Program-made: the position numbers and the translations under genes
Source: Algoriphagus boritolerans DSM 17298 = JCM 18970
Lineage (GTDB): Bacteria > Bacteroidota > Bacteroidia > Cytophagales > Cyclobacteriaceae
Length of the DNA: 62,360 nucleotides
Assembly: GCF_900108085.1 (NCBI RefSeq)
Contig: NZ_FNVR01000001.1
Coordinates: forward strand, 1-62,360
Direction: 5' to 3'
Shown: positions 1-7,037 of the stretch, piece by piece
Position numbering within the stretch: position 1 is the first letter of the stretch
Layout: the number at the start of each line of letters is the position of its first letter
The notes under the pieces: generated by a model
Database searches by the model: none
The model's input: only the letters and a program-made list of their open reading frames with translations
What the model was told of the DNA's origin: nothing

Positions 1-245
1 CGGACAGTGAAAACGGAATCAAAATCCAGATATGGGTGGCCCTGATCCTAAATCTGCTGTTCACGGTGCTTCATAAACGGGTTAAGGAAGCCGAGGACTT
101 TTCCACCATGGTGATGGTGGCGGCGAAAAATCTATGCTCTTATGTCAGCCTTGAAAAGTTTCTGCTTCACACAGAGGCCTATTTTAAAAGTATATTTCAA
201 AAGGATCTTAAAAATGTACAAACAGAATTGTTCTTCTCTGGATAG
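1..245 (+). CDS. IS4-family transposase, C-terminal fragment
   Basis: The reading frame is open from base 3, so the gene runs in from the left of the window. About 80 residues and a TAG stop remain. The start of the visible part (DSENGIKIQIWVALILN) resembles the end of the DDE domain of IS4-type transposases, where the last acidic-residue helix is followed by a hydrophobic segment and a basic HKR-containing tail. The catalytic residues lie outside the window, so activity cannot be judged. It sits directly upstream of, and in the same orientation as, a subtilase gene whose 5' end appears to be missing, which suggests that this element inserted there. The family call rests on remembered sequence similarity. 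Confidence 0.75.
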   Translation, partial: DSENGIKIQIWVALILNLLFTVLHKRVKEAEDFSTMVMVAAKNLCSYVSLEKFLLHTEAYFKSIFQKDLKNVQTELFFSG

Positions 246-333
246 GGGGTACTTTTTGAAAAGAATAAAAAAAGCCCTCCAAAATTAATCTGAAGCACTT
301 TTTCTGTACTTTGTGGAATTAGTCGGACGACAG
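1..333 (+). mobile_element. Right end of an IS4-like insertion sequence
   Basis: The element includes the transposase tail and about 90 bp of A/T-rich non-coding sequence after its stop. The exact border cannot be proven without the left end. A candidate outer end is the stretch GTCGGACGACAG at 322-333, because protease-like residues start in frame immediately after it and a stop codon (TGA 291-293) lies before it. No target duplication can be checked inside this window. The border is an inference. Confidence 0.45.
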
Positions 334-410
334 TAACTTTAAAAGATACTTTTGAAAGAGAAGCAGTAAGCCTTTCGCTCAAGCCAGACGGATTTTTTAC
401 GGAGTATATT

Positions 411-2801
411 GTGGTTTTTGAGATTGCCGACTCAATAGATGAATTTTACAAGGCCATCAAAGAAGTGCCCGGCATGTTCTTTTTAAAGGAACAATTAGAA
501 GAATTTGAGCCGGATGAAGATTTTTATAAAGGTGACCACAAACCTTATCCCGGACGAGTCATTGCGTCTATGGTAAACAAAAAATCCATTGATGAAATAA
601 TAAGGCTTTGGAATATATTCGATAAAGACAGAGATGCTCCCTTTGACACTGGATTAGCCAAATTCAAGGATTTATTCAAAAAGTTGAATAAGGTCAGACA
701 TTATACTGTTGAAGATAGATTACTGGATACAGGATTGTCTTCATACCTAGAGGAAATAAGGGAAATGGGGCAGGATATTGTCCGATTTGAAGTAGAATTC
801 ACCTATCCGGAAAGCCGGGAAAGAAGAGACAGAGCTTTTGATGAATTCCATAGATTAATTAAAGAAGTTGGGGGAAATGTCATTCATGGTTCTCGGTTGG
901 AATTGGCAAGCATTCAGTATTTTGCATGTTTGGCTGATGCTCCTGTCTCTGCATTTGAAAATATCACCAATCAAACCAATGTAAGATTTTTAAGAGCATC
1001 ACATGTTTTGTATTTCAGGCCACCAGGACAGTCTAGTGTTTCCGCAGAATCTAATGAAACAGTCGAACTTGAAAGTGAATTTCAAGCAGAAGAGCCATTT
1101 GGAGATCCCTTCGTGGCGGTTTTTGATGGTTTGCCATTAGAAAATCATGAACTGCTGCAAGGACGGCTAGTCGTTGATGATCCCGATGGATTTGCTTCTA
1201 AATATGTTGCCGGTTCTAGAATACATGGCACTGGCGTGGCATCTACCATTTGTCATGGAGATTTAAATGGGGAAAGACAATCTCTCGTTCGACCCATCTA
1301 TGCAAGGCCTGTGATGCATTACAATGGATTTGATGGAGAAGAATTTCCTCAAGATCGATTGCTCATCGATTTGCTCCATAGTGCATTTGTCCGAATGGTA
1401 AAAGGTAACCATCAAGAGGCTCCAGTAGCACCAAGAGTCAAGGTAGTAAATAGTTCTCTAGGGGATAGGTTTCGCCCATTTAGAAAGGAAATGAGCTCAT
1501 GGGCAAAGTTCTTAGATTGGGCTGCATATGAATATAACCTACTCTTTATAGTAAGTGCAGGTAATTTTGTTAGTCCGATTAAGTTCACAATAGACCCAGC
1601 TGAATTTAGAAATCCAATTTCAGAAGAGGGTAAAAAGTCTTTTTTAGATCAAATGCTGAGACAGGATTTCAATCGGAAAATTCTTTCACCTGCTGAATCA
1701 ATAAACTCACTTACAGTAGGAGCATTAAACAAGGACATGGCTGAAATTGATCCAAGTAACCCCATGTTTTTCGCTAGAATTAATGTTAGCGCTGATCATG
1801 GATATTTGGCTCCTTATTCCAGGTTTGGCTGGGGAATGAATGGTTCTGTAAAACCGGATATTCTGATGCCAGGGGGGAGAGCATTATTGAGAAGAGCACC
1901 AGCTGATCGGGGCACAGATCATGTGAATCTCAATTTTGAACAAGGTGGATTTACGAATCCTCCTGGAATACGTGTTGCATCAGCAGGTCCGGAAGGTCAG
2001 ACAAACCATGTTTCCTATCAATTCGGGACGACTTTTTCAGCAGCCCAGACAACCCATTTAGCCGGAAATCTCATGGAAGTTTTGCTACAGCTAAACCAAG
2101 AATCCGGTCCAAGTCAGCAAATAGCTGAGTCCTATTTTCCGGTGCTGGTCAAGGCATTGATTGCTCATGGTGCAAATTTGGGAGAGAACTACAGCCTCTT
2201 TCGGGATTTGATTCGTGAATTTCCATCGGTGGAGAATAATCAGGTAAAAGCTAGAACAGCAGCTTATACTGGTTATGGAGAAGTTAATGCTCCTCGCGTG
2301 CTCTATTGTACTGCACACAGGGTAACGCTTATAGGAATCGGGGAGCTCACTTGGCACGAACAGGAAAGTGCCCACATTTTCAAATTCCCTTTACCGACTT
2401 CCATTTCTTCACAGGTTGTACAGAAAACACTCGTGACGACTTTGGCCTGGTTTTCACCCTGCAATGTTTGGTCAAACAAATACCGGATTGCTCATCTCTA
2501 CCTTTCCAATTTTAGGAACAATGAAGATTTAACCTTGGAAGATGGAATGTATGATTTCAGAAAAACAAGCCGAGGTACTTTACAGCATCAGGTTTATGAA
2601 GGGAATAGAGCTGACGCTTTTATCGAAGGTGGATTTTTGATCGTAAAGGTAAACTGTCGAAAAGATGCCTCTGATTCGGAATTAAAGTTTTGGAAACGAA
2701 TCAAATACGGACTAGCAGTCACTTTGGAAATCCCCGACACTGTTGAGGTTGATATCTATGAGGAGATTAGGGAAGCTATTCGAACTCAGGTTAGGGCTTA
2801 A
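411..2801 (+). CDS. Subtilisin-like (S8) serine protease, IetS-like, probably 5'-truncated
   Basis: The 796-residue product carries a complete subtilase catalytic set: Asp239 in VAVFDG, His272 in HGTGVAS, the oxyanion Asn385 in VSAGN and Ser543 in GTTFSAAQ. There is no signal peptide, so it should act in the cytoplasm. Residues 1-230 form the long N-terminal region seen in defence-associated cytoplasmic subtilases. The chosen start is GTG at 411, with GGAG eight bases upstream. However, the frame is open back to 294, and its residues just before the GTG (such as REAVSLSLKPDGFFTEYI) look like a continuation of the same protein. The true N-terminus was therefore probably lost when the adjacent IS inserted. 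The KAP NTPase gene follows after 16 bp, so the two are likely co-transcribed. A role in phage or plasmid exclusion is inferred from resemblance to IetAS. Confidence 0.85.
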   Translation: MVFEIADSIDEFYKAIKEVPGMFFLKEQLEEFEPDEDFYKGDHKPYPGRVIASMVNKKSIDEIIRLWNIFDKDRDAPFDTGLAKFKDLFKKLNKVRHYTVEDRLLDTGLSSYLEEIREMGQDIVRFEVEFTYPESRERRDRAFDEFHRLIKEVGGNVIHGSRLELASIQYFACLADAPVSAFENITNQTNVRFLRASHVLYFRPPGQSSVSAESNETVELESEFQAEEPFGDPFVAVFDGLPLENHELLQGRLVVDDPDGFASKYVAGSRIHGTGVASTICHGDLNGERQSLVRPIYARPVMHYNGFDGEEFPQDRLLIDLLHSAFVRMVKGNHQEAPVAPRVKVVNSSLGDRFRPFRKEMSSWAKFLDWAAYEYNLLFIVSAGNFVSPIKFTIDPAEFRNPISEEGKKSFLDQMLRQDFNRKILSPAESINSLTVGALNKDMAEIDPSNPMFFARINVSADHGYLAPYSRFGWGMNGSVKPDILMPGGRALLRRAPADRGTDHVNLNFEQGGFTNPPGIRVASAGPEGQTNHVSYQFGTTFSAAQTTHLAGNLMEVLLQLNQESGPSQQIAESYFPVLVKALIAHGANLGENYSLFRDLIREFPSVENNQVKARTAAYTGYGEVNAPRVLYCTAHRVTLIGIGELTWHEQESAHIFKFPLPTSISSQVVQKTLVTTLAWFSPCNVWSNKYRIAHLYLSNFRNNEDLTLEDGMYDFRKTSRGTLQHQVYEGNRADAFIEGGFLIVKVNCRKDASDSELKFWKRIKYGLAVTLEIPDTVEVDIYEEIREAIRTQVRA

Positions 2802-2817
2802 AAATTCTACTTCAATT

Positions 2818-4986
2818 ATGGTAAATACCGATCAACCAATTTCGAAAAGAGAAGACGACTATTTTCAGAGATATCCCTTTGCAAATCGAATAGCAGCAGT
2901 TATTCAAGGTCATTCAAATAAGGAATCCTTTGTTGTAGGAATTTATGGCAAATGGGGAGAAGGTAAATCCTCCGTGCTGAATTTTATGAAGGAGGAGCTA
3001 GACAAAGATTCCGATATAGTCATCATTGATTTTAATCCGTGGCTCTTTTCAGATGAAAAACAATTATTGATGTCATTTTTTGGTGTTTTGGCAACAGGGA
3101 TAAATGTTTCATTAGATAAGAAAAAGGAAAAAATTGGTAAAAAGCTTCTGGACTATGCTGACGCTATTTCTTCGGTTGGTGCTTTAGCAGGATTTTCAGG
3201 AGGGAAGGGGGTAATGGAATTTTTTGGTAAAAAGCTTTCCAATGTTTCACTCGATGAATACAAAAGCAGAATCAATAATTCCTTGGAAAAAGCTGGCAAG
3301 CGTGTAGTTGTAGTAATGGATGATATTGATAGATTGAGTATTTCAGAGATAGAGGTCGTATTTCGTCTGATTAAACTAGTGGCTAATTTCAACAATACAG
3401 TTTACTTGTTATCTTTTGACGATGAGTTGGTTGCATCCGCTTTGGATAGATCCTATTCAAAAGGGGGTTATGATTATCTGGAAAAAATTATTCAATTACC
3501 TCTTGGACTACCTAAAGCCCAAATATCTGCAGTTCGTGATTACACTCTAACTTTGATTTTAAAACAGTTTGAAATACACAATATTAAATTGGTCGATTCT
3601 GAGAAAGATAGATTTATAAGATTATTTGATCAATTTTTTCTAAAATTCATTCTGACTCCTAGAGTTGCAGTACGTATTTCAAATTCTATTTCATTTTCGA
3701 TTCCACTACTAAAGGGTGAGGTTAATTTGGTTGATCTTTTGTTCATTGAAGGGGTGAAGGTTACATTTCCTCAGACTTATGAGTTTATAAAGAAAAATCC
3801 ATCACTTTTTACGAGTTCATATAGATCATTTGGGTTTCAGGAAAAAGATGGACCCCAGAAAAAAGAAGATGCAAGATTGCGGATTAAGAATCATCTCAAG
3901 CTGTATTCTGATCAAACTCAAAGTCAATTTATTGATTTTCTAACCGAGTTATTTCCTCAGCTTAAATCTGTTTTCGGTTTATACTCGGTTGGTGATGATA
4001 GTTTGAATGGATGGTATTCACAAAAGCGGATTTGTTCGGCAAGGTATTTTGAAAGGTACTTTACCCTTGTAGTATTAATAGGAGAATTACCAGATGTGGT
4101 TTTTGATGACATAATTGAAAGATTAGGTTCCAAAGACTATTTGGATAACAAGGAAGAATTACAATCCCTTTTTTCTGACTTGAATGAATCTGAATTTGCG
4201 TTGAAAATTCAGTTTTTGGAAAACTCTTTTTCAACAAGTCAAAAGGAATACGTGGCACTAAACCTTGCTTTGGTGGCATTAATTTTTCCAGTAAAGGATT
4301 CCTCCGGTTCAAAAATGTTAGCTCCATTTCAACAGGTAGCATATTTTATCCAAAAATGTGTTGAAGATCAACCCATTGAAAACTGGGGAGAATTTGCTGT
4401 GAAATTGGTTGATTGTGCTGAACCACTAAATTTTGCGTTTGAGATCTGGAGAGTACTTCACCCAAAGAGTGATGGAGGATCAAGGCCAAATGTACTTTCA
4501 GAAGAAGCTTTCAGCAAGGTTTCAGAAAGACTTTATCAAAGATGTAAAGCCAAATTTACATTGGATCAGCTGTATGAAGAAATTGAAGATTCTTATTTCA
4601 GATATCTACTCGAGATCGGAAGTAGGATAGAAAGGGATAGAATAAAGGAAGAAATGAAACTGTGGCTAGAAGAGGACAACAATAACTTTCTGAAACTCCT
4701 ATATGCCTTTAGTCAAACTACTCATTCGTATTCTGGAGGGAAACATGGGGGTAAGACATACAAGTCAAATTTTAGTGAGACCTTTTATAGATTATTGGAA
4801 AAAGTAGTGGATATAAACTTTTTCTATTCCATGTCGCTCGAACTGTTTGGTGATCAATCTGATTTCGAACCGACCTCTGATCGGGACGAGCTTTCTGATG
4901 AGCAACTCGTGGGATGGTTTCAAAGAGTTCATTTGAAAAAGGCAATTGGCGAGGTAATTCAAGATGATATAAATACTGATTCATAG
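2818..4986 (+). CDS. KAP-family P-loop NTPase
   Basis: The 722-residue product has a Walker A motif GKWGEGKSS at residues 44-52, an FNPW motif at 72-75, and a Walker B segment VVVVMDDIDRLS (about 163-174) with the acidic cluster typical of KAP NTPases. Between the Walker motifs lies a small hydrophobic, glycine-rich insert (about 113-137), where many KAP proteins carry membrane segments. The C-terminal half is helical, with no domain I recognise. ATG 2818 is preferred over in-frame codons from 2743 because those overlap the upstream gene and the family-like sequence begins near this Met. The gene follows the subtilase by 16 bp and looks more A/T-rich than the metabolic genes further right, consistent with transfer. 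KAP NTPases are known from phage-exclusion (PifA) and signalling contexts. Pairing with a subtilase is suggestive of defence but unproven. Confidence 0.88.
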   Translation: MVNTDQPISKREDDYFQRYPFANRIAAVIQGHSNKESFVVGIYGKWGEGKSSVLNFMKEELDKDSDIVIIDFNPWLFSDEKQLLMSFFGVLATGINVSLDKKKEKIGKKLLDYADAISSVGALAGFSGGKGVMEFFGKKLSNVSLDEYKSRINNSLEKAGKRVVVVMDDIDRLSISEIEVVFRLIKLVANFNNTVYLLSFDDELVASALDRSYSKGGYDYLEKIIQLPLGLPKAQISAVRDYTLTLILKQFEIHNIKLVDSEKDRFIRLFDQFFLKFILTPRVAVRISNSISFSIPLLKGEVNLVDLLFIEGVKVTFPQTYEFIKKNPSLFTSSYRSFGFQEKDGPQKKEDARLRIKNHLKLYSDQTQSQFIDFLTELFPQLKSVFGLYSVGDDSLNGWYSQKRICSARYFERYFTLVVLIGELPDVVFDDIIERLGSKDYLDNKEELQSLFSDLNESEFALKIQFLENSFSTSQKEYVALNLALVALIFPVKDSSGSKMLAPFQQVAYFIQKCVEDQPIENWGEFAVKLVDCAEPLNFAFEIWRVLHPKSDGGSRPNVLSEEAFSKVSERLYQRCKAKFTLDQLYEEIEDSYFRYLLEIGSRIERDRIKEEMKLWLEEDNNNFLKLLYAFSQTTHSYSGGKHGGKTYKSNFSETFYRLLEKVVDINFFYSMSLELFGDQSDFEPTSDRDELSDEQLVGWFQRVHLKKAIGEVIQDDINTDS

Positions 4987-5232
4987 TTGTTCATTGATTT
5001 TAGCGGATTCAATTCCCAAAAAATCTCCCCTCCAGCTTAATTTTTTCTCTTTTACCCCAAAAAATACCCAGTACTGTGTATTTTTCTGAATCTGAAATTC
5101 ACTTTCTTGTGACTACTAAAGACTTGAAAGTAAATGTATGTAAAACAGTTTTCAATTCACCTCAACAAACTAATTCTAAATTAGAGAGCAGTCCTAACCG
5201 GATTAGAATTTTCAACTGGAGCACTGCTCAAG

Positions 5233-5265
5233 CTCCCTCTCCTCTACGAGAGGGGTGGGGTGAGG
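5233..5265. repeat. Dispersed intergenic repeat with a small hairpin
   Basis: The unit contains the short hairpin CCTCT-ACG-AGAGG followed by GGGTGGGGTGAGG. Repeats of this form occur between genes in many bacteria and are often mis-annotated as a peptide reading SPLREGWGE, which is exactly what one frame gives here. Only one copy is visible in the window. Confidence 0.45.
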
Positions 5266-5382
5266 TAGACCAAGGCCGGTCCCCCGTGCTCCCGAAAAGC
5301 ATCGGCCGAAAGTAGTTATTGTTGGCAGCATGCGGGGTAGGATAAGAGGCCAATTGCAAATTGGTAAGGATATAAGGGTAGG

Positions 5383-5427
5383 ACAAGGCGTAAGGAAATC
5401 TTTTTTAAAAAGATTTTAGCCTTTGGC
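5383..5427. repeat. Long A/T-core hairpin
   Basis: AAATCTTTTT (5396-5405) and AAAAAGATTT (5407-5416) are perfect inverted arms around one base. The pairing can extend outward through AAGG/CCTT and GGC/GCC with small bulges. It lies between a repeat patch and a broken toxin gene. It could be a terminator for the KAP NTPase transcript or the tip of a mobile repeat; which one is not clear. Confidence 0.45.
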
Positions 5428-5558
5428 CGGAATGCAGGGAAGGAAAATCCCACCCAGTCCAAACGATAATTTAACTACTCCCAAAAGGGGGGACAGTTTA
5501 ACGAAAATGAAGTCAATTTAGAAGCGTATCAACCAGAGTATCCGGTTTTTTTGCGTAA

Positions 5559-6134
5559 ATGAAAAAGTTGTACATTATTTCAGGGTGTAACTGAGCGGGT
5601 AAAACAACTGCATCCTACACAATTTTACCTGAGATTCTTGACTGTAAGGAATTTGTGAATGCTGACGAGATAGCGAAAGGCCTTTCTCCCTTTCGCCCGG
5701 AGAAAGCAGGCATTGAAGCAGGTAGATTGATGTTGAGAAGAATAAAATTACTACTTGAATCAGGAGAAAACTTCGCGTTTGAGACTACACTTTCTACAAA
5801 GAGTTATGTGAACTTCATTGAAAAAGCAAAAGCCGAAAACTACCAGGTTACCTGCTTGTTTTTCTGGCTTAATTCTGTAGAGTTAGCGATTTCAAGGGTT
5901 GAAACAAGGGTAAAGGAAGGCGGTCATAACATTCCTGAAGACGTTATTAGAAGGAGGTATAAGCATGGACTGAAGAATTTTTTCAATCTTTTTCTACCGA
6001 AAGTGGACAATTGGCTTTTTGTAAACAATTCGGGGGATACATATGAAATTATCGCAGAAGGCACAGCAGATGAAATTAATGTGAACAATTCGCAACAGTG
6101 GAAGGAACTTAAAGAAAAATATTATGGGAACTAA
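5559..6134 (+). pseudogene. Zeta-toxin-like kinase interrupted by TGA in the P-loop
   Basis: Starting at ATG 5559 the frame reads MKKLYIISGCN, then TGA (5592-5594), then AGKTTASYTILPEIL and onward to a TAA ending at 6134. The family P-loop would be GCNGAGKTT, so a single GGA-to-TGA change in the glycine codon explains the stop. The rest of the frame is uninterrupted and well preserved, including VNADEIAKGLSP, FAFETTLSTKSY and RRRYKHGL. Zeta-type kinases phosphorylate UDP-sugars or other small substrates and act as toxins in some systems. A product starting at GTG 5655 would lack the P-loop and should be inactive as a kinase. The next small gene overlaps the end by 11 bp. Confidence 0.82.
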
Positions 6135-6330
6135 AGAGCAGTTAAAAGAAGAACGGGACAGAATAGTCAAAGGACTTGAAGAGACTTATAGAAAGCTTGT
6201 CATATTTAAGAAATCAAAGAAAAGCCCTATGATTGTGGTAAGAAACGGTAAAATTGTAGAAGTTGATGCCAATGAAATATTACCTACCACAAGTTATAAA
6301 CGAAGCGCCGGCACTCTTCCCAATTCCTAA
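6124..6330 (+). CDS. Small hypothetical protein paired with the zeta-like kinase
   Basis: This 68-residue, highly charged product (residues about 5-35 rich in K, E and R) starts inside the end of the zeta-like kinase frame, with an 11-bp overlap, so the two were translationally coupled. The first half is a predicted helix; the middle (PMIVVRNGKIVEVDANEIL) looks like a short strand-turn-strand unit. It could be the antidote or an accessory partner of the kinase. The last residues after TSYKR look unlike the rest and may come from fusion with foreign sequence. I do not recognise a named domain. Confidence 0.6.
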   Translation: MGTKEQLKEERDRIVKGLEETYRKLVIFKKSKKSPMIVVRNGKIVEVDANEILPTTSYKRSAGTLPNS

Positions 6331-6414
6331 ACCGGAACCATCCTGGTATCCATCAGTCAACTGACCGTGGATGAGGCCAAGCTGGAGGAAAGGTTGCTTC
6401 AGTCGGTGAAGTAA
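6331..6414 (+). pseudogene. Orphan 3' end of an unknown gene
   Basis: Directly after the previous stop, the same frame reads TGTILVSISQLTVDEAKLEE and continues for seven residues to TAA 6412-6414. The composition is that of a real protein end: a beta strand followed by an amphipathic helix. No start codon is available, and a good terminator follows 22 bp later. It is best read as the surviving tail of a chromosomal gene whose body was replaced by the accessory block on its left. The parent gene was not identified. Confidence 0.4.
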
Positions 6415-6436
6415 GTCTATAAAACCTGAATACTTT

Positions 6437-6470
6437 AAACCCGGGCAGGAAGTCTTGTCCGGGTTTTTTT
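6437..6470 (+). terminator. Rho-independent terminator
   Basis: AAACCCGGGCA pairs with TGTCCGGGTTT (one G-T pair) around a short loop, followed by seven Ts. It ends the transcript of the orphan gene tail and the toxin-like pair. Confidence 0.85.
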
Positions 6471-6674
6471 AGCATTACAATAGATTAAAATATTAGTCGA
6501 TTGTTTTTTCTAAGTTAAATTTCATTGTTTAAGAATTAATTGCTCTACAATAGTGGAATCATTTTGACTCCAAAATCACCTCCATCTGTGACTTTTGTCA
6601 TTTCCAAGTTTGACAGGATGGGGTAGCTTCGGTATAGAATCTCATTTGAGGGATTTGACAAAACTGGAGAAATC

Positions 6675-6875
6675 ATGAAAAAGAACTTGGGAACTACTGA
6701 TAAAATCATCAGGCTGATTTTAGCTGCTGCGCTGGTTCTATTGTATTTTACAGGAACCATCACCGGAACATTGGGTATTATTGGCCTAGTACTCGCAGCG
6801 GTATTTACGTTGACAAGTATGGTGAGTTTTTGCCCACTGTATGCAGTCTTCGGACTTAAGACTTGTAAGGTCTAA
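6675..6875 (+). CDS. DUF2892-type small inner-membrane protein
   Basis: The 66-residue product starts MKKNLGTTDKIIRLI and has two adjacent hydrophobic segments (about 11-28 and 30-48) and a C-terminal part with two cysteines (FCPLYAVFGLKTCKV). This matches the DUF2892 family, which also occurs as the membrane tail of rhodanese YgaP. Its role is unknown; sulfur- or redox-linked membrane functions have been suggested for the family. It is monocistronic, with its own terminator at 6929. Confidence 0.85.
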   Translation: MKKNLGTTDKIIRLILAAALVLLYFTGTITGTLGIIGLVLAAVFTLTSMVSFCPLYAVFGLKTCKV

Positions 6876-6928
6876 AAGGCTTTAAATTCTTGTTAGACAA
6901 TTGATAGTGCTTTCAATTTAGGGGAAAG

Positions 6929-6957
6929 ACCGGTGGCCTATGCTGTCGGTTTTTTTG
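6929..6957 (+). terminator. Rho-independent terminator after the DUF2892 gene
   Basis: ACCGGTGGC and GCTGTCGGT form a nine-pair stem (three G-T pairs) around CTAT, followed by a run of seven Ts. Confidence 0.7.
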
Positions 6958-7037
6958 TACTTTCTGTTTTTCGGTACGGACTTCTTTCATTTTTTTGTTA
7001 AATAGCTTTTGCAAACCCAAAAAATGAAGGAATTACT

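Larger units (their letters stand above)
4987..5558. other. Repeat- and hairpin-rich spacer without a convincing gene
   Basis: No convincing open frame covers this 570 bp. It holds a low-complexity C-rich patch, the dispersed element at 5233-5265, a short inverted repeat CCAATT-GCA-AATTGG (5351-5365) and a longer hairpin at 5383-5427. Its G+C rises sharply around 5230-5330 compared with the flanking A/T-rich DNA, so it is probably a composite of repeat remnants at the edge of the mobile region. Confidence 0.5.

Noticed and set aside
197..382. Minus-strand 61-residue frame across the IS border
   Set aside because: It lies over the IS end and the protease upstream region and does not resemble a protein. 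The plus strand explains this stretch better.
2091..2375. Minus-strand frame inside the subtilase gene
   Set aside because: It is a shadow of the protease, which has all catalytic motifs across this region.
5076..5315. 79-residue frame in the spacer after the KAP gene
   Set aside because: Its only recognisable part is the SPLREGWGE reading of a dispersed repeat, a common false gene.
5592..5594. Selenocysteine at the TGA of the zeta-like kinase
   Set aside because: The position is a P-loop glycine, not a redox site, and no SECIS-like hairpin was recognised after it. A nonsense change is simpler.
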